From contig NZ_JAOEGB010000016.1 of assembly GCF_025420585.1 (NCBI RefSeq), forward strand, positions 114,779 to 178,778: a stretch of DNA of 64,000 nt. The letters are read 5' to 3'. Shown one piece after another: positions 17,828 to 26,926 of the stretch. The stretch's first letter is position 1, and each line of letters opens with the position of its first letter. The DNA is from Planotetraspora sp. A-T 1434. GTDB lineage: Bacteria > Actinomycetota > Actinomycetes > Streptosporangiales > Streptosporangiaceae. The translations under genes were made by a program, and so were the position numbers. A model generated the notes under the pieces. That model worked only from the letters and a program-made list of their open reading frames with translations, was not told the origin of the DNA and searched no databases.

Positions 17828-18775
17828 CTAGCCCCCGGACTCGGGCTCTGGCCCGGACGGGGACTCTGGCCCGGACTCTGGCTCTGGCTCTGGCGCTGGC
17901 TCGGAGTTGGACTCGGACTTGAGGGCGGCTTCGGCCCGGTCGGCGAGGAAGCGGGCGGATCGGGCCGCGCGGGCGGTGCGGGTCTCCTCGCGCTTGGCGA
18001 TGTCGAGCCGATGCCCGGCACCGGCCAGCTTCTCCCGGGCCTTGGCCAGCTTCTCCGACAGCTCGGCCACCTTCGCGGCGCGGCGGTCATGTTCCCGTAC
18101 GGCTTCCGCCAGCTCGGCCTCCCAGGAGGCGTGGGCCTCCTCGGCCTCCGTCGCCGCCCGGCCGGCCTCCGCGTGGGATCTTTCCAGCTCGCGGATGCGG
18201 CGTTCCCGTTCGGCCGCCCGGCGCTCGGCGGCTTGAGGTTGCGCGGCTCGCGCCGCCTCGGCGGTCCCCGCCGACCGTGGGCGGGCGGGCCGGATGATCG
18301 GCGCGGGGGCGAAGCCGCTGTAGCTGAGGCCCCGCACGAGCCTGCCCTGCCGCACCTGAGCGGCCGCCTCCTCGTCCACGACGGCCGCGTCGAGAGTCTG
18401 CTCGATCTCGGTTCCGGCCGAGCCTGACAACGGCTGGCCCGCCTCTTCGGCGTCCTCTCTGATCATGCGGGCGAGGCGGCCGGTGAGCGCCGACCGCTGC
18501 CGGGTGAGCTCGGCCAGAGCCTCGGCGTCCTGGTCGTGCCACGCCTCGCGCAGCCGTCGCCCCACGTCCAGGAGCTCGTCCAGCTCGTCCGGATGACGAC
18601 GGGACGACTGGTTGACCGCCCAGCCGACGACGGTCGGTTTCCTCAAGCCGCCGATCTCCCGCGACAGCGGCACGTCGCCGGCGGCCTTGGCCTCCTTCGC
18701 CAGCCCGTCGCGGGCGGCGGTGAACTCACCGGGCGCCATGCCGTACAGCCGGTCGGCTGCCTCATCGAGATTCAC
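17828..18775 (-). CDS. Conserved coiled-coil protein of unknown function
   Basis: A 315-residue protein. The N-terminal 130 residues (LYGMAPGEFTAARDGLAKEA, then LRKPTVVGWAVNQSSRR) look like an actinobacterial conserved domain with no known role. Residues about 175-285 are a long charged alpha-helical coiled coil rich in Ala/Glu/Arg. The last 25 residues are a Pro-Glu-Ser-Gly tail. There is no signal peptide or membrane segment, so it is cytoplasmic. It is convergent with pgl. I do not recognise a named family. Confidence 0.75.
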   Translation of the reverse strand: MNLDEAADRLYGMAPGEFTAARDGLAKEAKAAGDVPLSREIGGLRKPTVVGWAVNQSSRRHPDELDELLDVGRRLREAWHDQDAEALAELTRQRSALTGRLARMIREDAEEAGQPLSGSAGTEIEQTLDAAVVDEEAAAQVRQGRLVRGLSYSGFAPAPIIRPARPRSAGTAEAARAAQPQAAERRAAERERRIRELERSHAEAGRAATEAEEAHASWEAELAEAVREHDRRAAKVAELSEKLAKAREKLAGAGHRLDIAKREETRTARAARSARFLADRAEAALKSESNSEPAPEPEPESGPESPSGPEPESGG

Positions 18776-18886
18776 AGGTCAACGTGTACCCCTTCGGTAT
18801 GTCCGCAGTCCACTCCCCCATTCGCTCCGTGTACGACCTGACCGATCACGTGGCAACTTCCGACAACGATCGGTTAATGCCACTTT

Positions 18887-18915
18887 TTGGACAGTAATGA
18901 TCCTTCTTGTACAAG
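18887..18915 (+). promoter_or_regulatory. Candidate promoter of the S8 protease
   Basis: TTGGAC (18887-18892), a 17-nt spacer, and TACAAG (18910-18915) fit a housekeeping-type promoter. The implied transcription start gives a leader of about 60 nt before the ATG at 18982. Confidence 0.4.
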
Positions 18916-18981
18916 CTCGTGGTGGTTCCTACCTTCGGGGCACCTGGCACGAATGCCGGACCGAGGTTCCAGGAGGGACCA

Positions 18982-20232
<1,251 letters not shown>

Positions 20233-20251
20233 TCACCTGACGGCCGCCCAA

Positions 20252-20279
20252 GCCCCCGGCCGCGCGATCGGCCGGGGGC
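20252..20279 (+). terminator. Hairpin after the S8 protease
   Basis: GCCCCCGGCCG (20252-20262) pairs perfectly with CGGCCGGGGGC (20269-20279) around a 6-nt loop, 19 bp after the protease stop. This is a GC-rich terminator of the kind common in actinomycetes, without a clear U-tract. Confidence 0.7.
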
Positions 20280-20375
20280 GTGACCGGGCGGCCGGCTTCG
20301 CGACGGCGGTGACCCTGCCCTCTGCCGCCGTTCCTGACGCATAGTGGAAGCACCCGCCAACGACGGAGGCCTCCC

Positions 20376-20969
20376 GTGTTCGAGCGATTCACCGACCGTG
20401 CCCGCCGTGTCGTGGTTCTCGCCCAGGAGGAGGCGAGGTCGCTCAACCACACCTATATCGGCACGGAGCACATCCTTCTCGGCCTGGTCCACGAAGGCGA
20501 CGGGGTCGCCGCCACGGTGCTCCGTGACGAGGGGATCGACCACGGGACCGTGCGGCAGGACGTGGAGCAGATGATCGGCATCGGCGCGGAGAGCCCGGGC
20601 GGTCACATCCCGTTCACGCCGCGCGCCAAGAAGGTCCTGGAACTGTCCCTCCGCGAGGCCCTGCACCTCAACCACAACTACATCGGCACCGAGCACATCC
20701 TGCTCGGGCTGATCCGGGAGGGCGAGGGAGTCGGGGCCCAGGTGCTGGCCGGGCGTGGGGTCCACTTCGACCACATCCGCATGAAGGTCATCCAGGAGGC
20801 GCGGCTCGAATCCGAGGCGTCGGGCCCGTCGGCGGGCGTCTTCATCGGCGGACCGTCGATCATCGCCCGGCTGGATCGGCTGCAGGAGTCCCTCGACCGC
20901 ATCGAGCGCCGCCTCGACGCGATGAACGCCCCGCCCGACCCCGGGCCCGCCGCCCCCACACCGGGGTGA
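20376..20969 (+). CDS. Clp N-terminal (double Clp-N) domain protein without ATPase
   Basis: A 197-residue protein consisting of two Clp-N repeats (residues about 5-75 and 80-150), with the repeated HTYIGTEHILLGLV and HNYIGTEHILLGLI segments. These strongly resemble the N-terminal domain of ClpC. No AAA+ module follows; the C-terminus is a short helix (RLDRLQESLDRIERRLD) and a proline-rich tail. Such stand-alone proteins may act as adaptors or decoys for Clp substrates, or in the ClpC/arginine-phosphate system; function here is unknown. GTG 20376 has GACGGAGG eight bases upstream. Confidence 0.88.
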   Translation: MFERFTDRARRVVVLAQEEARSLNHTYIGTEHILLGLVHEGDGVAATVLRDEGIDHGTVRQDVEQMIGIGAESPGGHIPFTPRAKKVLELSLREALHLNHNYIGTEHILLGLIREGEGVGAQVLAGRGVHFDHIRMKVIQEARLESEASGPSAGVFIGGPSIIARLDRLQESLDRIERRLDAMNAPPDPGPAAPTPG

Positions 20970-21083
20970 TCATGCACGGGTTCCCGGCCGTGGCCCCCGA
21001 CCTGCCCCCTCTCCGGTCGCGATCATGCACTGAATCAGAAGCGGCGGCACTGACCTGGTCTCTTTTTGTTCGTGATCATGCAG
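20966..21083 (+). repeat. 53-bp array B: three copies
   Basis: GTGATCATGCAC at 20966, GCGATCATGCAC at 21019 (one mismatch) and GTGATCATGCAG at 21072 are spaced exactly 53 bp. GACCTG occurs at 20999 and 21052, each 20 bp before the next copy. The array starts on the last codons of the Clp-N gene and ends just before the stop of the convergent ACT-GNAT gene, so it lies between two gene ends and drives no obvious downstream gene. Confidence 0.88.
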
Positions 21084-21100
21084 GTACGACAACACACAGA

Positions 21101-22159
21101 TCACTTTGGAGAGGCTGACGCCATTACCCCCACGGCGATCCGCGCCTCCACGACGCCGGGGTCCTCGGTGTGCGTGATCGTCGCGCCGAGCGAGGTCAGC
21201 AGCCTGCGCATCCGGACGTTGTCGAACAGCAGGGTCGCCCGCACCTCGGCGAAGCCCAGGTCCCGGGCCTCCTGCAGGAGCATGCGGGCCATGGCGGAGC
21301 CGAGCCCGCGGCCCTGCCAGCGGTCCTCGACGAGGAAGGCGATCTCGGCGATGCCGGGGTCGGGGGTGAACATGAGGGAGGCCACCGCCACCACCTGGCC
21401 GTCGTTCCCGGCGACGATCGAGTGGCCCCGGCTGCGGTCGCAGAGCCGGTCGAACACCCTGGGCGGGAGCGTCGGCATTGAGGTGAAGTATCGGAACCTG
21501 CGCGTCTCGGGTGAGCAGCGCTCGTGCAGGTCGCGCAGGGCCTCCCGATAGAGCGTCGTCAGCGGCCGGATGAGCACCTCGGCGCCGTCGGCCAGCCGTA
21601 CGGGACCCTCGGGCATGGCGGCCTCGGCGGGCGGCTGCGCGAGCCGTACGAGCGCGGCGGCGCGGGCCGCCTCGGTCAGCGTGAACGGCAGGCCGGAGCG
21701 GCGCAGCCGGATGGCGCGACGGGGCGCGACGGGAACGACGAGCAGCGTGGGGTCGGGAAGCTCCGCGCCCTCAGGACCACCCCGGGGACGGGCGGGATCG
21801 GCGCCGTAGACCCAGCGGGCGTCGTCGGCCCGCAGCAGGTCGCCGAGGATCTCCGGGAGCCGCCACGGCATCGAGCTCAGCCGGGCGGCGAGCAGCAGCA
21901 CGCGGGTGGGCTCGTCGGTCAACTCGTGCGCGGTGGCCGGCACGACCTGGACCCGGCGGCCTCCGGCCGCTTCCAGCGCCTCACGCACCGCGTCCGGGGA
22001 GGCCGGGATGTCGGTGACGAACTCGTCGACCGTGCCGTCCGTGTCCGGCTGCACCGAGAGGCCGAGGATGTTGCCGCCCTTCTCGGCGAGCGCCGCCGCG
22101 AGGGAGGCCAGCCGGCCGGGCCGCTCGTCCACCGTCGTCCGGATCCGCAAGAATGCCAT
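21101..22159 (-). CDS. ACT domain - GNAT acetyltransferase fusion
   Basis: A 352-residue protein. Residues 1-70 resemble an ACT domain (TTVDERPGRLASLAAALAEKGGNILGLSV), a small-molecule, often amino-acid, sensor. Residues about 190-345 are a GNAT acetyltransferase: acetyl-CoA loop EDRWQGRGLGSAMARML, then FAEVRATLLFDN and a C-terminal strand. The middle (about 85-190) is a linker of unclear fold. The combination suggests an acetyltransferase controlled by ligand binding to the ACT domain. The substrate, protein or metabolite, is unknown. The ATG start is at the canonical ACT beginning. Confidence 0.85.
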   Translation of the reverse strand: MAFLRIRTTVDERPGRLASLAAALAEKGGNILGLSVQPDTDGTVDEFVTDIPASPDAVREALEAAGGRRVQVVPATAHELTDEPTRVLLLAARLSSMPWRLPEILGDLLRADDARWVYGADPARPRGGPEGAELPDPTLLVVPVAPRRAIRLRRSGLPFTLTEAARAAALVRLAQPPAEAAMPEGPVRLADGAEVLIRPLTTLYREALRDLHERCSPETRRFRYFTSMPTLPPRVFDRLCDRSRGHSIVAGNDGQVVAVASLMFTPDPGIAEIAFLVEDRWQGRGLGSAMARMLLQEARDLGFAEVRATLLFDNVRMRRLLTSLGATITHTEDPGVVEARIAVGVMASASPK

Positions 22160-22353
22160 CGCGTACCGCTCCCCTCTGTTGTGCTGGCCTCAGACTGCCT
22201 GAGGACTGTTACGCCGCTGCTACACGGGGGTGAGCCGCCCGTTTCACTTGGCCGTCAACGTTACGACTGCGGTATCAGCGTGATCATCGCGATTTCCCAA
22301 CGACTTCCGTCGCCTGATGCGGATGGTGGAACGGATATAGCAGGATGTGGTCC

Positions 22354-23751
22354 ATGAGTGCTCCGTTGTCCCCCGGCTTCGTCAACGGCGAGGTGTCCTT
22401 CTGGTACCGCTCCCTCGGGCTGCCCGTGCCCGGCGATCCGCTGGACGGGGACCGCGAGGCGGATGTGGCCATCGTGGGCGCCGGGTACACCGGACTGTGG
22501 ACGGCCTACTACCTGAAGAAGGCTCAGCCGTCGCTCCGGGTCGTCGTGCTGGAGAAGGAGTTCGCCGGGTTCGGCGCGTCCGGCCGCAACGGCGGCTGGC
22601 TGACGGGGGCCCTGGCCGGCTCGCCGGAACGCTACGCGGAGACCCACGGGCCGGAGGCCGCCAGACGGCTCCAGCGGGCGATGTTCGCGACGATCGACGA
22701 GGTCATCCGGGTCGCCGACGAGGAGGGGATCGACGCCGACATCGTCAAGGGCGGCCTGTTCAACGTCGCCAGGGGCCCGGCCCAGGCCGCCCGGCTCCGG
22801 GAGGAGCTGGCGGGCCAGCGGGAATGGGGCTGGACCGAGGACGACGTCCGGCTGCTCTCCCCCGGTGAGATGGACTCCCGCCTGCGCGTGGCAGGCGCCG
22901 TCAGCGCCACCTGGAGCCCGCACTGCGCCAGGATCCAGCCCGCCAAGCTCGCCCGGGGCCTCGCGGAAGCCGTACGGAACCTCGGGGTCGAGATCTACGA
23001 GCGGACGGCGGTGACGGAGATCAGCCGGGGCAGGGCGGTCACGGAGCGCGGCACGGTGACGGCGCCCTACGTGCTGCGCTGCACCGAGGGGTTCACCGCG
23101 ACCATCCCCGGTCACCACCGCGACTGGCTGCCGATGAACAGCTCGATGATCGTCACCGAACCGCTGCCGGAGAGCGTCTGGGCGTCCATCGGCTGGGAGA
23201 ACCGCGAGTTGCTCGGCGACATGGCCCATTACTACATGTACGCCCAGCGGACGGCCGACGACCGGATCGCCTTCGGCGGGCGCGGCAAGCCGTACCTCTA
23301 CGGGTCGAGGATCGACGACCGCGGCCATACGCACGGCTGGACCGTCGACGCGCTGTGGGAGCTGCTGACCTCGTTCTTCCCCGCTGCCGGCTCCTCGCGG
23401 GTGGCGCACGCCTGGTCCGGCGTGCTGGGCGTGCCCCGCGACTGGTGCTCGACCGTGCGCGTCGACCACGCGACCGGTCTCGGCTGGGCGGGCGGCTACA
23501 CCGGCCACGGGGTGACCACGACCAACCTCGCCGGGCGGACCCTGTGCGACCTCGTCCTGGGGCGGGAGACCGAGCTCACCGGCCTGCCGTGGGTGGACCG
23601 GCGCGTCCGCGCCTGGGAGCCCGAGCCGCTGCGCTGGCTGGGGGTGCACTCGATGTACCGCCTCTACCGCCTGGCCGACGCCCGCGAGAGCAGGGGCATG
23701 GCCAGGACCTCCAGCCTGGCCAGGATCGCCGACCTCATCACCGGCCACTGA
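22354..23751 (+). CDS. FAD-dependent amine oxidase (DAO / PuuB-like)
   Basis: A 465-residue flavoprotein of the D-amino-acid-oxidase/glycine-oxidase superfamily. The dinucleotide-binding motif is ADVAIVGAGYTGLWTAYYL (about residues 34-52), and FGASGRNGGWL near residue 75 is the motif typical of gamma-glutamylputrescine-oxidase-like members. The C-terminal GYTGHGVTTTNLAGRTL closes the FAD site. Probable activity is oxidative deamination of an amine or amino acid; the substrate is not visible and no puu genes are adjacent. ATG 22354 has AGGA at an 8-nt spacing; ATG 22345 (three codons upstream) is the alternative. Confidence 0.88.
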   Translation: MSAPLSPGFVNGEVSFWYRSLGLPVPGDPLDGDREADVAIVGAGYTGLWTAYYLKKAQPSLRVVVLEKEFAGFGASGRNGGWLTGALAGSPERYAETHGPEAARRLQRAMFATIDEVIRVADEEGIDADIVKGGLFNVARGPAQAARLREELAGQREWGWTEDDVRLLSPGEMDSRLRVAGAVSATWSPHCARIQPAKLARGLAEAVRNLGVEIYERTAVTEISRGRAVTERGTVTAPYVLRCTEGFTATIPGHHRDWLPMNSSMIVTEPLPESVWASIGWENRELLGDMAHYYMYAQRTADDRIAFGGRGKPYLYGSRIDDRGHTHGWTVDALWELLTSFFPAAGSSRVAHAWSGVLGVPRDWCSTVRVDHATGLGWAGGYTGHGVTTTNLAGRTLCDLVLGRETELTGLPWVDRRVRAWEPEPLRWLGVHSMYRLYRLADARESRGMARTSSLARIADLITGH

Positions 23752-23772
23752 GGCGCCCCCTCACCCCGGGTC

Positions 23773-23889
23773 GTGATCATGCACACCTTCCCCGGCGGGG
23801 CATTGACCTGCCCACCTCCCGATCGTGATCATGCACGGATTCCCGGGCGACTAGGCTGAACTGGAGAAACGCAATTCGTGATCATGCAA
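23773..23889 (+). repeat. 53-bp array C: three copies
   Basis: GTGATCATGCAC at 23773 and 23825 and GTGATCATGCAA at 23878 are spaced 52 and 53 bp. TTGACCTG (GACCTG at 23805) and GAACTG (23858) lie exactly 20 bp before the next copy. The last copy is only 41 bp before the GTG of the amidohydrolase gene. If the TTGACC/GATCAT pairs act as -35/-10, transcription would begin about 27 nt before that start codon. Confidence 0.9.
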
Positions 23890-23918
23890 CCCGTCCCATC
23901 CAGAAGGGCAGAAGTCCT

Positions 23919-25523
23919 GTGAGCTCCCATATCCTCTTCCGCGGCGGCCGGGCCTTCACCCCGGACGGCTTCGCCGAGGCGGTCCTGGTCCGCGACGGGA
24001 TCATCGCGGCCGTCGGCGCCGAGGCCGATCTCGTACGGCTCTCGCCCGGAGCCGAGCCGGTGGACCTCGGCGGCGGGCTGCTCACGCCCGGGTTCATCGA
24101 CGCGCATGTCCACCCGGTGCAGGCCGGGCTGGAGAGGGCCAAGTGCGACCTGGCCGAGGTCTACGGCCTCGACGCCTACCTGTCCAAGGTCACCGACTAT
24201 GCCAGGACAAATCCGGATAAGGAGTGGATCGACGGCGGCGGCTGGGACATGTCCGCCTTCCCCGGCGGCCTCCCCCACCGGTCCCAGCTCGACTTCCTCG
24301 ACCGGCCCGCCTACCTGATCCAGCGCGACCACCACGCCGCCTGGGTCAACACCCGGGCGCTGGAGCTCGCCGGCATCACCCGCGACACCCCCGACCCGGC
24401 CGACGGCCGCATCGAGCGCGACCCGGACGGCACGCCGAGCGGCGTGCTGCACGAGGGCGCGATGGACCTCGTCGGCCTGCTCACCCCCCGGCCCACCCCC
24501 GCCGATCTCGACGCGGCCCTGCTCGACGCCCAGGCCTACCTCTTCTCTCTCGGCATCACCGGCTGGCAGGACGCGATCGTCGGCTCGTACGCCGGGTCCG
24601 ACGACCAGTTGCCGGTCTACCTGTCGGCCGCCTCGTCCGGCCGCCTGAAGGCCCGCGTCGTCGGCGCCCTGTGGTGGGACCGCACGCGCGGCGCCGACCA
24701 GATCCCCGACCTGGCCGAGCGGCGCGCCAGGGCCGAGGGCCTCGACCGGTTCCGCGCGTCCGCCGTGAAGATCATGCAGGACGGCATCGCGGAGAACTTC
24801 ACGGCCGCCGTGATCGAGCCGTACTGCCGCTGCGGCGGCACCGGACTGTCCTACGTGGACCCCGGGCTGCTCAAGGACTACGTCAAGGAGCTCGACTCGC
24901 TGGGGTTCCAGGTCCACTTCCACGCCATCGGGGAGCGGGCCGTACGGGAGACGCTGGACGCGCTGGCCGGAACCGACCCGGAGAACCGCCACCACATCGC
25001 CCATCTGCAGATCATCACCCCGCAGGACGTGCCGCGCTTCGCCGCGCTCGGCGTGACCGCGAACCTCCAGCCGCTGTGGGCCACCCACCACGCCCAGATG
25101 GACGAGCTGTGCATCCCGTTCCTGGGCGACGAGCGGTCGTCGTGGCAGTATCCCTTCGCCGATCTGGTACGGCACGGCACCCGGCTGGCGGGGGGCTCGG
25201 ACTGGCCCGTCTCGTCGGCCGACCCCCTCCAGGGGATGCACGTGGCCGTCAACCGGACGGAGCCGGGCGGCTCGGTCCACGCGTCGTACCCGACCGCGCA
25301 GACGCCGTTCCTCCCTGGTCAGAGCATCGACCTGAGGACGGTCATGACGGCCTACACGGCAGGGTCCGCGTGGCTGAACCGCTCCCCCGCGGGCGTGATA
25401 GAGGAAGGCCGCCCGGCCGACCTCGTGGTGCTCGACCGCGACCCGTTCACGCTCGACCCCAAGGACATCTGGACGGCCCGCGCCACGATGACCTTCGTCG
25501 ACGGCGAGTGCGTCCACGGCTGA
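23919..25523 (+). CDS. YtcJ-like amidohydrolase (amidohydrolase 3 family)
   Basis: A 534-residue metal-dependent hydrolase of the amidohydrolase superfamily. The metal-binding HxH is in FIDAHVHPVQAGL (about residue 65), the later histidines are in VHFHAIGERAV (about 330) and HHIAHLQ (about 358), and the aspartate is in GGSDWPVSSADP (about 430). The terminal VLDRDPF motif is typical. YtcJ/NfdA-type members hydrolyse formamides or carbamates, but the substrate here is unknown. GTG 23919 has a purine-rich AGAAGGGCAG site. The gene sits directly behind array C and is not obviously operonic. Confidence 0.9.
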   Translation: MSSHILFRGGRAFTPDGFAEAVLVRDGIIAAVGAEADLVRLSPGAEPVDLGGGLLTPGFIDAHVHPVQAGLERAKCDLAEVYGLDAYLSKVTDYARTNPDKEWIDGGGWDMSAFPGGLPHRSQLDFLDRPAYLIQRDHHAAWVNTRALELAGITRDTPDPADGRIERDPDGTPSGVLHEGAMDLVGLLTPRPTPADLDAALLDAQAYLFSLGITGWQDAIVGSYAGSDDQLPVYLSAASSGRLKARVVGALWWDRTRGADQIPDLAERRARAEGLDRFRASAVKIMQDGIAENFTAAVIEPYCRCGGTGLSYVDPGLLKDYVKELDSLGFQVHFHAIGERAVRETLDALAGTDPENRHHIAHLQIITPQDVPRFAALGVTANLQPLWATHHAQMDELCIPFLGDERSSWQYPFADLVRHGTRLAGGSDWPVSSADPLQGMHVAVNRTEPGGSVHASYPTAQTPFLPGQSIDLRTVMTAYTAGSAWLNRSPAGVIEEGRPADLVVLDRDPFTLDPKDIWTARATMTFVDGECVHG

Positions 25524-25546
25524 GGCCCCGCCTCGTCAGAGGCCGC

Positions 25547-25930
25547 TTAGAGGTACGTGTAGGCGACACCGGGAGAGCTGGAGCCGCCCGCCGAGGCGGC
25601 CGTGACGCTGACCGAGCCCGAGCCGGGGGGCGCGGCGGCGACGATCTGGGTGTCGGAGACGATCGAGAAGGAGGCCGGGGCGGCACCGAAGAGCACGTCG
25701 GTCGTGTTCGTGAAGTTCGCGCCTTTGATGGTGACGAGGTTGCCGCCCGTGGACGGCCCCTGGGCGGGGGTAAGGGTCATGACGGTTGGCGCGGGGACGT
25801 AGGTGTAGGAGGTGTGCGAGCCCGTCGCGCTCGTTCCCCCTGGCGTGGTGACCGTGACCTGGACCTCCTGATGGACGACGACAGGGTCCCGTTCTACACG
25901 CACAAGTGATCTCGGCCGGAAGTGTGGCAC
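25547..25930 (-). CDS. IPT/TIG-domain fragment
   Basis: A frame of about 127 residues encoding one complete IPT/TIG immunoglobulin-like domain (about residues 45-127: TVMTLTPAQGPSTGGNLVTI, then GANFTNTTDVLFGAAPASF). It is preceded by the closing strand of another such domain (VQVTVTTPGG, then a YTYVPAPT linker). No signal peptide is visible. Such domains normally occur in tandem in secreted cell-surface proteins, so this is probably the 3' remnant of a longer gene or a degraded gene. The nominal start at 25930 is uncertain, and upstream sequence in this frame is not IPT-like. Confidence 0.5.
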   Translation of the reverse strand: MPHFRPRSLVRVERDPVVVHQEVQVTVTTPGGTSATGSHTSYTYVPAPTVMTLTPAQGPSTGGNLVTIKGANFTNTTDVLFGAAPASFSIVSDTQIVAAAPPGSGSVSVTAASAGGSSSPGVAYTYL

Positions 25931-26048
25931 GCCGGCTTACGTTCTCGTGGCCCGCGACTTGGCCCATCCATCGCTTCACGCCAACTGGATCATCCGGTGC
26001 CGAGACGAGGTTGACCTTGACGAGAGATCGGCCCGCGGACAAGCGAAA

Positions 26049-26077
26049 GTCCCCCGCGGCGGATCGCCGCGAGGGAC
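26049..26077 (-). terminator. Terminator of rbpA
   Basis: On the minus strand, GTCCCTCGCGGCG and CGCCGCGGGGGAC form a long GC stem with a 3-nt loop and are followed by TTTCGC. The hairpin is about 80 bp after the rbpA stop, on the correct strand for it. Confidence 0.75.
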
Positions 26078-26157
26078 CTCTGTGCTGCCGTGCCGTACGC
26101 CTCTGGCCGTGGCGGCCGGCGGTTGTCTACCGGCCCTCTACTGGGCCTACGCCGGGC

Positions 26158-26505
26158 TCAGTAGATCGGGCGGGAGGACGAGCGCAGGCGCTCCAGAGCC
26201 TCGGCGAGGATCTGCGCGCCGTCCTTGTCGCTCCGGCGCTCCTTCACATAGGCCAGATGCGTCTTGTACGGCTCGTTCCGCGGCGGAGCGGGCGGGTTGG
26301 ACTCGTCCTGACCGGCCGGCAGTCCGCACCGAGGGCAGTCCCAGTGCTCGGGGACGGCCGCGTCGCTGGCGAAGCTCGGGCGCGTCTCGTGCATGTTGGC
26401 GCACCAGAACGAGACCCGTACACGGGGGGCGGCCTCGCCGCGCTCGGCCTCCCCCATGGGGCCCGCGCCGACTCTGCTGCCACGGATCGCGTTGCCACTA
26501 CCCAC
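26158..26505 (-). CDS. rbpA: RNA polymerase-binding protein RbpA
   Basis: A 115-residue actinobacterial transcription factor that binds sigma domain 2 and the RNA polymerase beta' subunit and stabilises open complexes. It starts SGNAIRGSRVGAGPMGEAER, the conserved core that contacts promoter DNA and the polymerase. A cysteine/histidine zinc-type segment follows (FWCANMHE with WDCPRCG), then PYKTHLAYVKERRSD and the C-terminal sigma-interaction helix. GTG 26505 has AAGGAG seven bases upstream. It lies 78 bp downstream of secG on the same strand and may share its transcript. Confidence 0.97.
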   Translation of the reverse strand: MGSGNAIRGSRVGAGPMGEAERGEAAPRVRVSFWCANMHETRPSFASDAAVPEHWDCPRCGLPAGQDESNPPAPPRNEPYKTHLAYVKERRSDKDGAQILAEALERLRSSSRPIY

Positions 26506-26583
26506 GGATGAACTCCTTGCTCGATCGCCCCGCGGACAACGGGGGGAGATGAATCTCTGTCACGCGTAGCCGGGACGGAGCCG

Positions 26584-26814
26584 CTACGGCCTGAGCAGCA
26601 GACCCAGCGCGATGATGCAGACGAACCAGACGACGCCCGTGATGATGGTGAGCCGGTCCAGGTTACGCTCCACCACCGACGATCCGCCGAAGGACGACGA
26701 GAAACCACCGCCGAAGAGATCCGAAAGGCCACCGCCCTTGCCCTTGTGGAGCAGGACGAGCAGCACCATCAGAGCGCTCGACAGGATGAGGGCGATGGAG
26801 ATTCCGATTGTCAC
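26584..26814 (-). CDS. secG: Preprotein translocase subunit SecG
   Basis: A 76-residue inner-membrane protein, the small non-essential SecYEG subunit. It has two membrane helices (about 3-23 and 53-73) around a Gly/Ser/Phe-rich cytoplasmic loop (KGKGGGLSDLFGGGFSSSFG), the SecG hallmark. GTG 26814 (product MTIGISIAL...) is chosen because AGGAACAGG precedes it and the first helix starts immediately. Its place behind tpiA in gap-pgk-tpiA-secG is the normal actinobacterial order. Confidence 0.95.
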   Translation of the reverse strand: MTIGISIALILSSALMVLLVLLHKGKGGGLSDLFGGGFSSSFGGSSVVERNLDRLTIITGVVWFVCIIALGLLLRP

Positions 26815-26875
26815 CGTAGACCTGTTCCTATGTCCGGGCGTGTGCACGACGCCGACGGCGTGACGATTCAATCTT

Positions 26876-26904
26876 GCTCTATGAGGGTACGACTTATTGT
26901 CAAG
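26876..26904 (-). promoter_or_regulatory. Candidate secG promoter
   Basis: On the minus strand, TTGACA (26899-26904) and TAGAGC (26876-26881) are separated by 17 nt, in the tpiA-secG gap and about 62 bp before the secG start. The -35 box is a perfect consensus match. It would allow secG and rbpA to be transcribed independently of the glycolytic operon. Confidence 0.5.
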
Positions 26905-26926
26905 TCGCACCCCCCGAACGGCTCAG

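Noticed and set aside
18465..18480. CTGATCATGCGG inside the coiled-coil gene
   Set aside because: It lies in coding sequence, lacks the leading GT and has no second copy at the right distance; it encodes a methionine-containing stretch and is probably chance.
20966..21083. Possible CRISPR array (short repeats at regular spacing)
   Set aside because: The repeat is only 11-12 bp, spacers share a second conserved box and are not random, no cas genes are present, and only two or three units occur per site.
22280..22300. A sixth, single copy of the 53-bp element (GTGATCATCGCG) upstream of the FAD oxidase gene
   Set aside because: It matches the first eight bases only, has no partner at 52-54 bp and no GACCTG box 20 bp away, so it was not counted.
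24224..25909. Second-frame open reading frame inside the amidohydrolase gene
   Set aside because: Arg/Pro-rich out-of-frame translation with no domain; the amidohydrolase frame carries the metal-binding motifs.
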